Positions 6,434 through 7,139 of a stretch of 7,139 nucleotides of DNA are shown here, piece by piece. The DNA is taken from the NCBI GenBank assembly GCA_026387055.1, contig JAPLML010000224.1:1-7139 (forward strand). Reading direction: 5' to 3'. This DNA is from Planctomycetota bacterium. Its GTDB lineage: Bacteria; Planctomycetota; Phycisphaerae; FEN-1346. Made by a program: the position numbers and the translations under genes. The notes beneath the pieces were generated by a model that had not been told where the DNA came from, did no database searches, and saw nothing but the letters and a program-made list of their open reading frames with translations. Position 1 is the stretch's first letter. Every line of letters starts with the position of its first letter.

Positions 6434-6904
6434 CTATTTCGGCGCCGCGTGGACGGGCTTGTTCGCACTGAAGTATTCTCTCAGGCTATCCAGATAACGG
6501 TCCGATGGCTCCAAAGGGGCGAAGGGCAGTTGAGCCACGCCGCCGGCCTCGGTTATCAGAAACACGCCGCCCTTCCCGAGATCGTACGCCACGTCGCCGA
6601 GGGTGATCTTCCCGGCTTCAGACGAAAGCAGTCGGTAGGCGATCTCCGATCCGGTTCCGGTCGTCAGCGTTCCCGAGCAGTCAAATGTCCGAGTCTTCGG
6701 GTTGGATGTGTGCGAGGTGCTGGACCCCAGCTTGCCGCTGTGGAACAGAACCACGCCGGGACCACCAGGAGGGATGATGTAGAACAGTCCTGCTCCGTTC
6801 TTCGCGATCAGCCCGGCAGAGGGTGGTTGCCAGGCGCTCTGGGGAGAACACCCCAGGCACAGGACCATGCAGGCCACGGGAACGGCTGCCGTCCTCCAGT
6901 TCAT
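6434..6904 (-). CDS. Small lipoprotein of unknown function (156 aa)
   Basis: The start is taken at the ATG 6902-6904 because AAAGGA (6914-6919) then lies 9 nt upstream. An in-frame ATG at 6911-6913 touches that Shine-Dalgarno directly and would add only three residues. The N-terminus MNWRTAAVPVACMVLCLGC is a lipoprotein signal with the probable modified cysteine at C19, although leucine before glycine is not the commonest lipobox. The mature part is glycine-rich and beta-rich: GLFYIIPPGGPGVVLFHSG (39-57), a segment ending TFDCSGTL (73-80), and GDVAYDLGKGGVFLITEAGG (103-122). It closes with a short helix SDRYLDSLREYFS (134-146). Cys76 is the only cysteine of the mature part apart from the lipid anchor. 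I do not recognise a family. It ends at a TAG (6434-6436), 49 bases before the next gene. Confidence 0.78.
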   Translation of the reverse strand: MNWRTAAVPVACMVLCLGCSPQSAWQPPSAGLIAKNGAGLFYIIPPGGPGVVLFHSGKLGSSTSHTSNPKTRTFDCSGTLTTGTGSEIAYRLLSSEAGKITLGDVAYDLGKGGVFLITEAGGVAQLPFAPLEPSDRYLDSLREYFSANKPVHAAPK

Positions 6905-6950
6905 CTCTCTCATTCCTTTCGTGCCTCTTGCCCCTGGGCCGGGTCGGGTT

Positions 6951-7016
6951 TCAGCGGCCGGAGCAGCCGCTGACGAGGAAGCCCGCCATGACGGCCAGCA
7001 TCGAGAGGTGTCTCAT
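6951..7016 (-). CDS. Tiny lipoprotein-like peptide (21 aa), or C-terminal tail of the upstream gene
   Basis: The ORF MRHLSMLAVMAGFLVSGCSGR starts at the ATG 7014-7016 and stops at the TGA 6951-6953. AGAGGAG ends about 3 nt before the ATG, a fair Shine-Dalgarno. The sequence is a complete lipoprotein signal (LVSGC, Cys18) with only three residues after the cysteine, like entericidin-type or similar short lipopeptides. It is in frame with the gene entering from the right edge, with no stop between them, so it may simply be that protein's C-terminal tail, or the upstream gene may have lost its own stop. The TGA is not followed by a GGSC motif, so I treat it as a normal stop. Confidence 0.45.
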   Translation of the reverse strand: MRHLSMLAVMAGFLVSGCSGR

Positions 7017-7139
7017 CGGCTCCTCTCTTGCCCTGTTCGCCCAAACACTGTCGACCGGTTGCACCGGCTCACTCAGCCGGGAACTCAGCTCCGCCAGCGA
7101 GAGCCCCTCGCCTCGGACGACATGCTGCGCATGGGAGAC
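7017..7139 (-). CDS. C-terminal end of a thioredoxin-like protein, paralogous to the 985-aa lipoprotein (partial)
   Basis: 41 codons enter from the right edge. HVVRGEGLSLAELSSRL matches HVVRSEGFGLADLNERI at residues 964-980 of the 985-aa protein, which is the last strand and helix of its thioredoxin-like domain. This shows that a second copy of that protein type lies just upstream. The frame has no stop before the ATG at 7014-7016 and continues to the TGA at 6951-6953, so the annotated end could be there. The residues after SRL (SEPVQPVDSVWANRAREEP) do not resemble the paralogue, which ends five residues after the match (KETPP). Confidence 0.65.

Noticed and set aside
6302..6973. Plus-strand 223-codon open frame at the right side
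   Set aside because: It is antisense to two genes with Shine-Dalgarno sites and export signals, and has no domain pattern.

Overview
The window reads as GC-rich bacterial DNA in which every credible gene lies on the minus strand, so transcription runs from high to low coordinates. The genes are closely packed (gaps of about 20-50 bases), most have a Shine-Dalgarno sequence, and all those whose 5' end is visible encode exported proteins (signal peptides or lipoboxes). The mix of a very long lipoprotein built of carboxypeptidase-regulatory-like beta domains with a C-terminal thioredoxin-like domain, small lipoproteins and a secreted TIM-barrel-like protein suggests Planctomycetota or a related lineage. 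That assignment is inference from protein style, with no marker gene to prove it.

Layout in transcription order: (1) the last codons of a thioredoxin-like protein entering from the right edge (to 7017), running in frame into a 21-codon lipoprotein-like peptide (6951-7016); (2) a 156-aa lipoprotein of unknown function (6434-6904); (3) a 303-aa secreted TIM-barrel-like protein with a DEP motif (5473-6384); (4) a 985-aa lipoprotein with repeated beta domains and a thioredoxin-like domain lacking its CXXC cysteines (2493-5450); (5) a secreted protein starting at 2469 whose reading continues through two in-frame UGA codons (935-2469); (6) a paralogue of gene 5, cut by the left edge (1-897).

The main discovery is gene 5. 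Its standard ORF ends at a UGA (1270-1272), but protein-like sequence continues to about 935. Two tandem 46-residue units each place a UGA at the same position, in the motif G-UGA-G-G-S-C-x-x-S-W-R-x-P. Each UGA is followed, after exactly 21 nt, by a UGG loop capping a perfect 7- or 8-bp stem. The two stems differ by compensatory base changes. This is what a bacterial selenocysteine insertion element should look like, so gene 5 is proposed to be a secreted, two-selenocysteine protein with UxxxC redox motifs. Reading both units in one protein requires two one-base corrections (near 1140 and near 957), most simply sequencing errors, otherwise real frameshifts.

How the genes may work together is inference. 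Genes 4 and 5 and their neighbours look like duplicated cassettes, each pairing a thioredoxin-like multidomain protein with a protein of the gene-5 family. The right-edge fragment resembles the C-terminus of gene 4, and gene 6 resembles gene 5. The combination suggests a cell-envelope redox or adhesion module. No selenocysteine machinery gene (selA, selB, selC, selD) lies in the window. No mobile element, CRISPR array, tRNA or rRNA was seen, and no gene-free stretch over 300 bases remains once the gene 5 extension is accepted.
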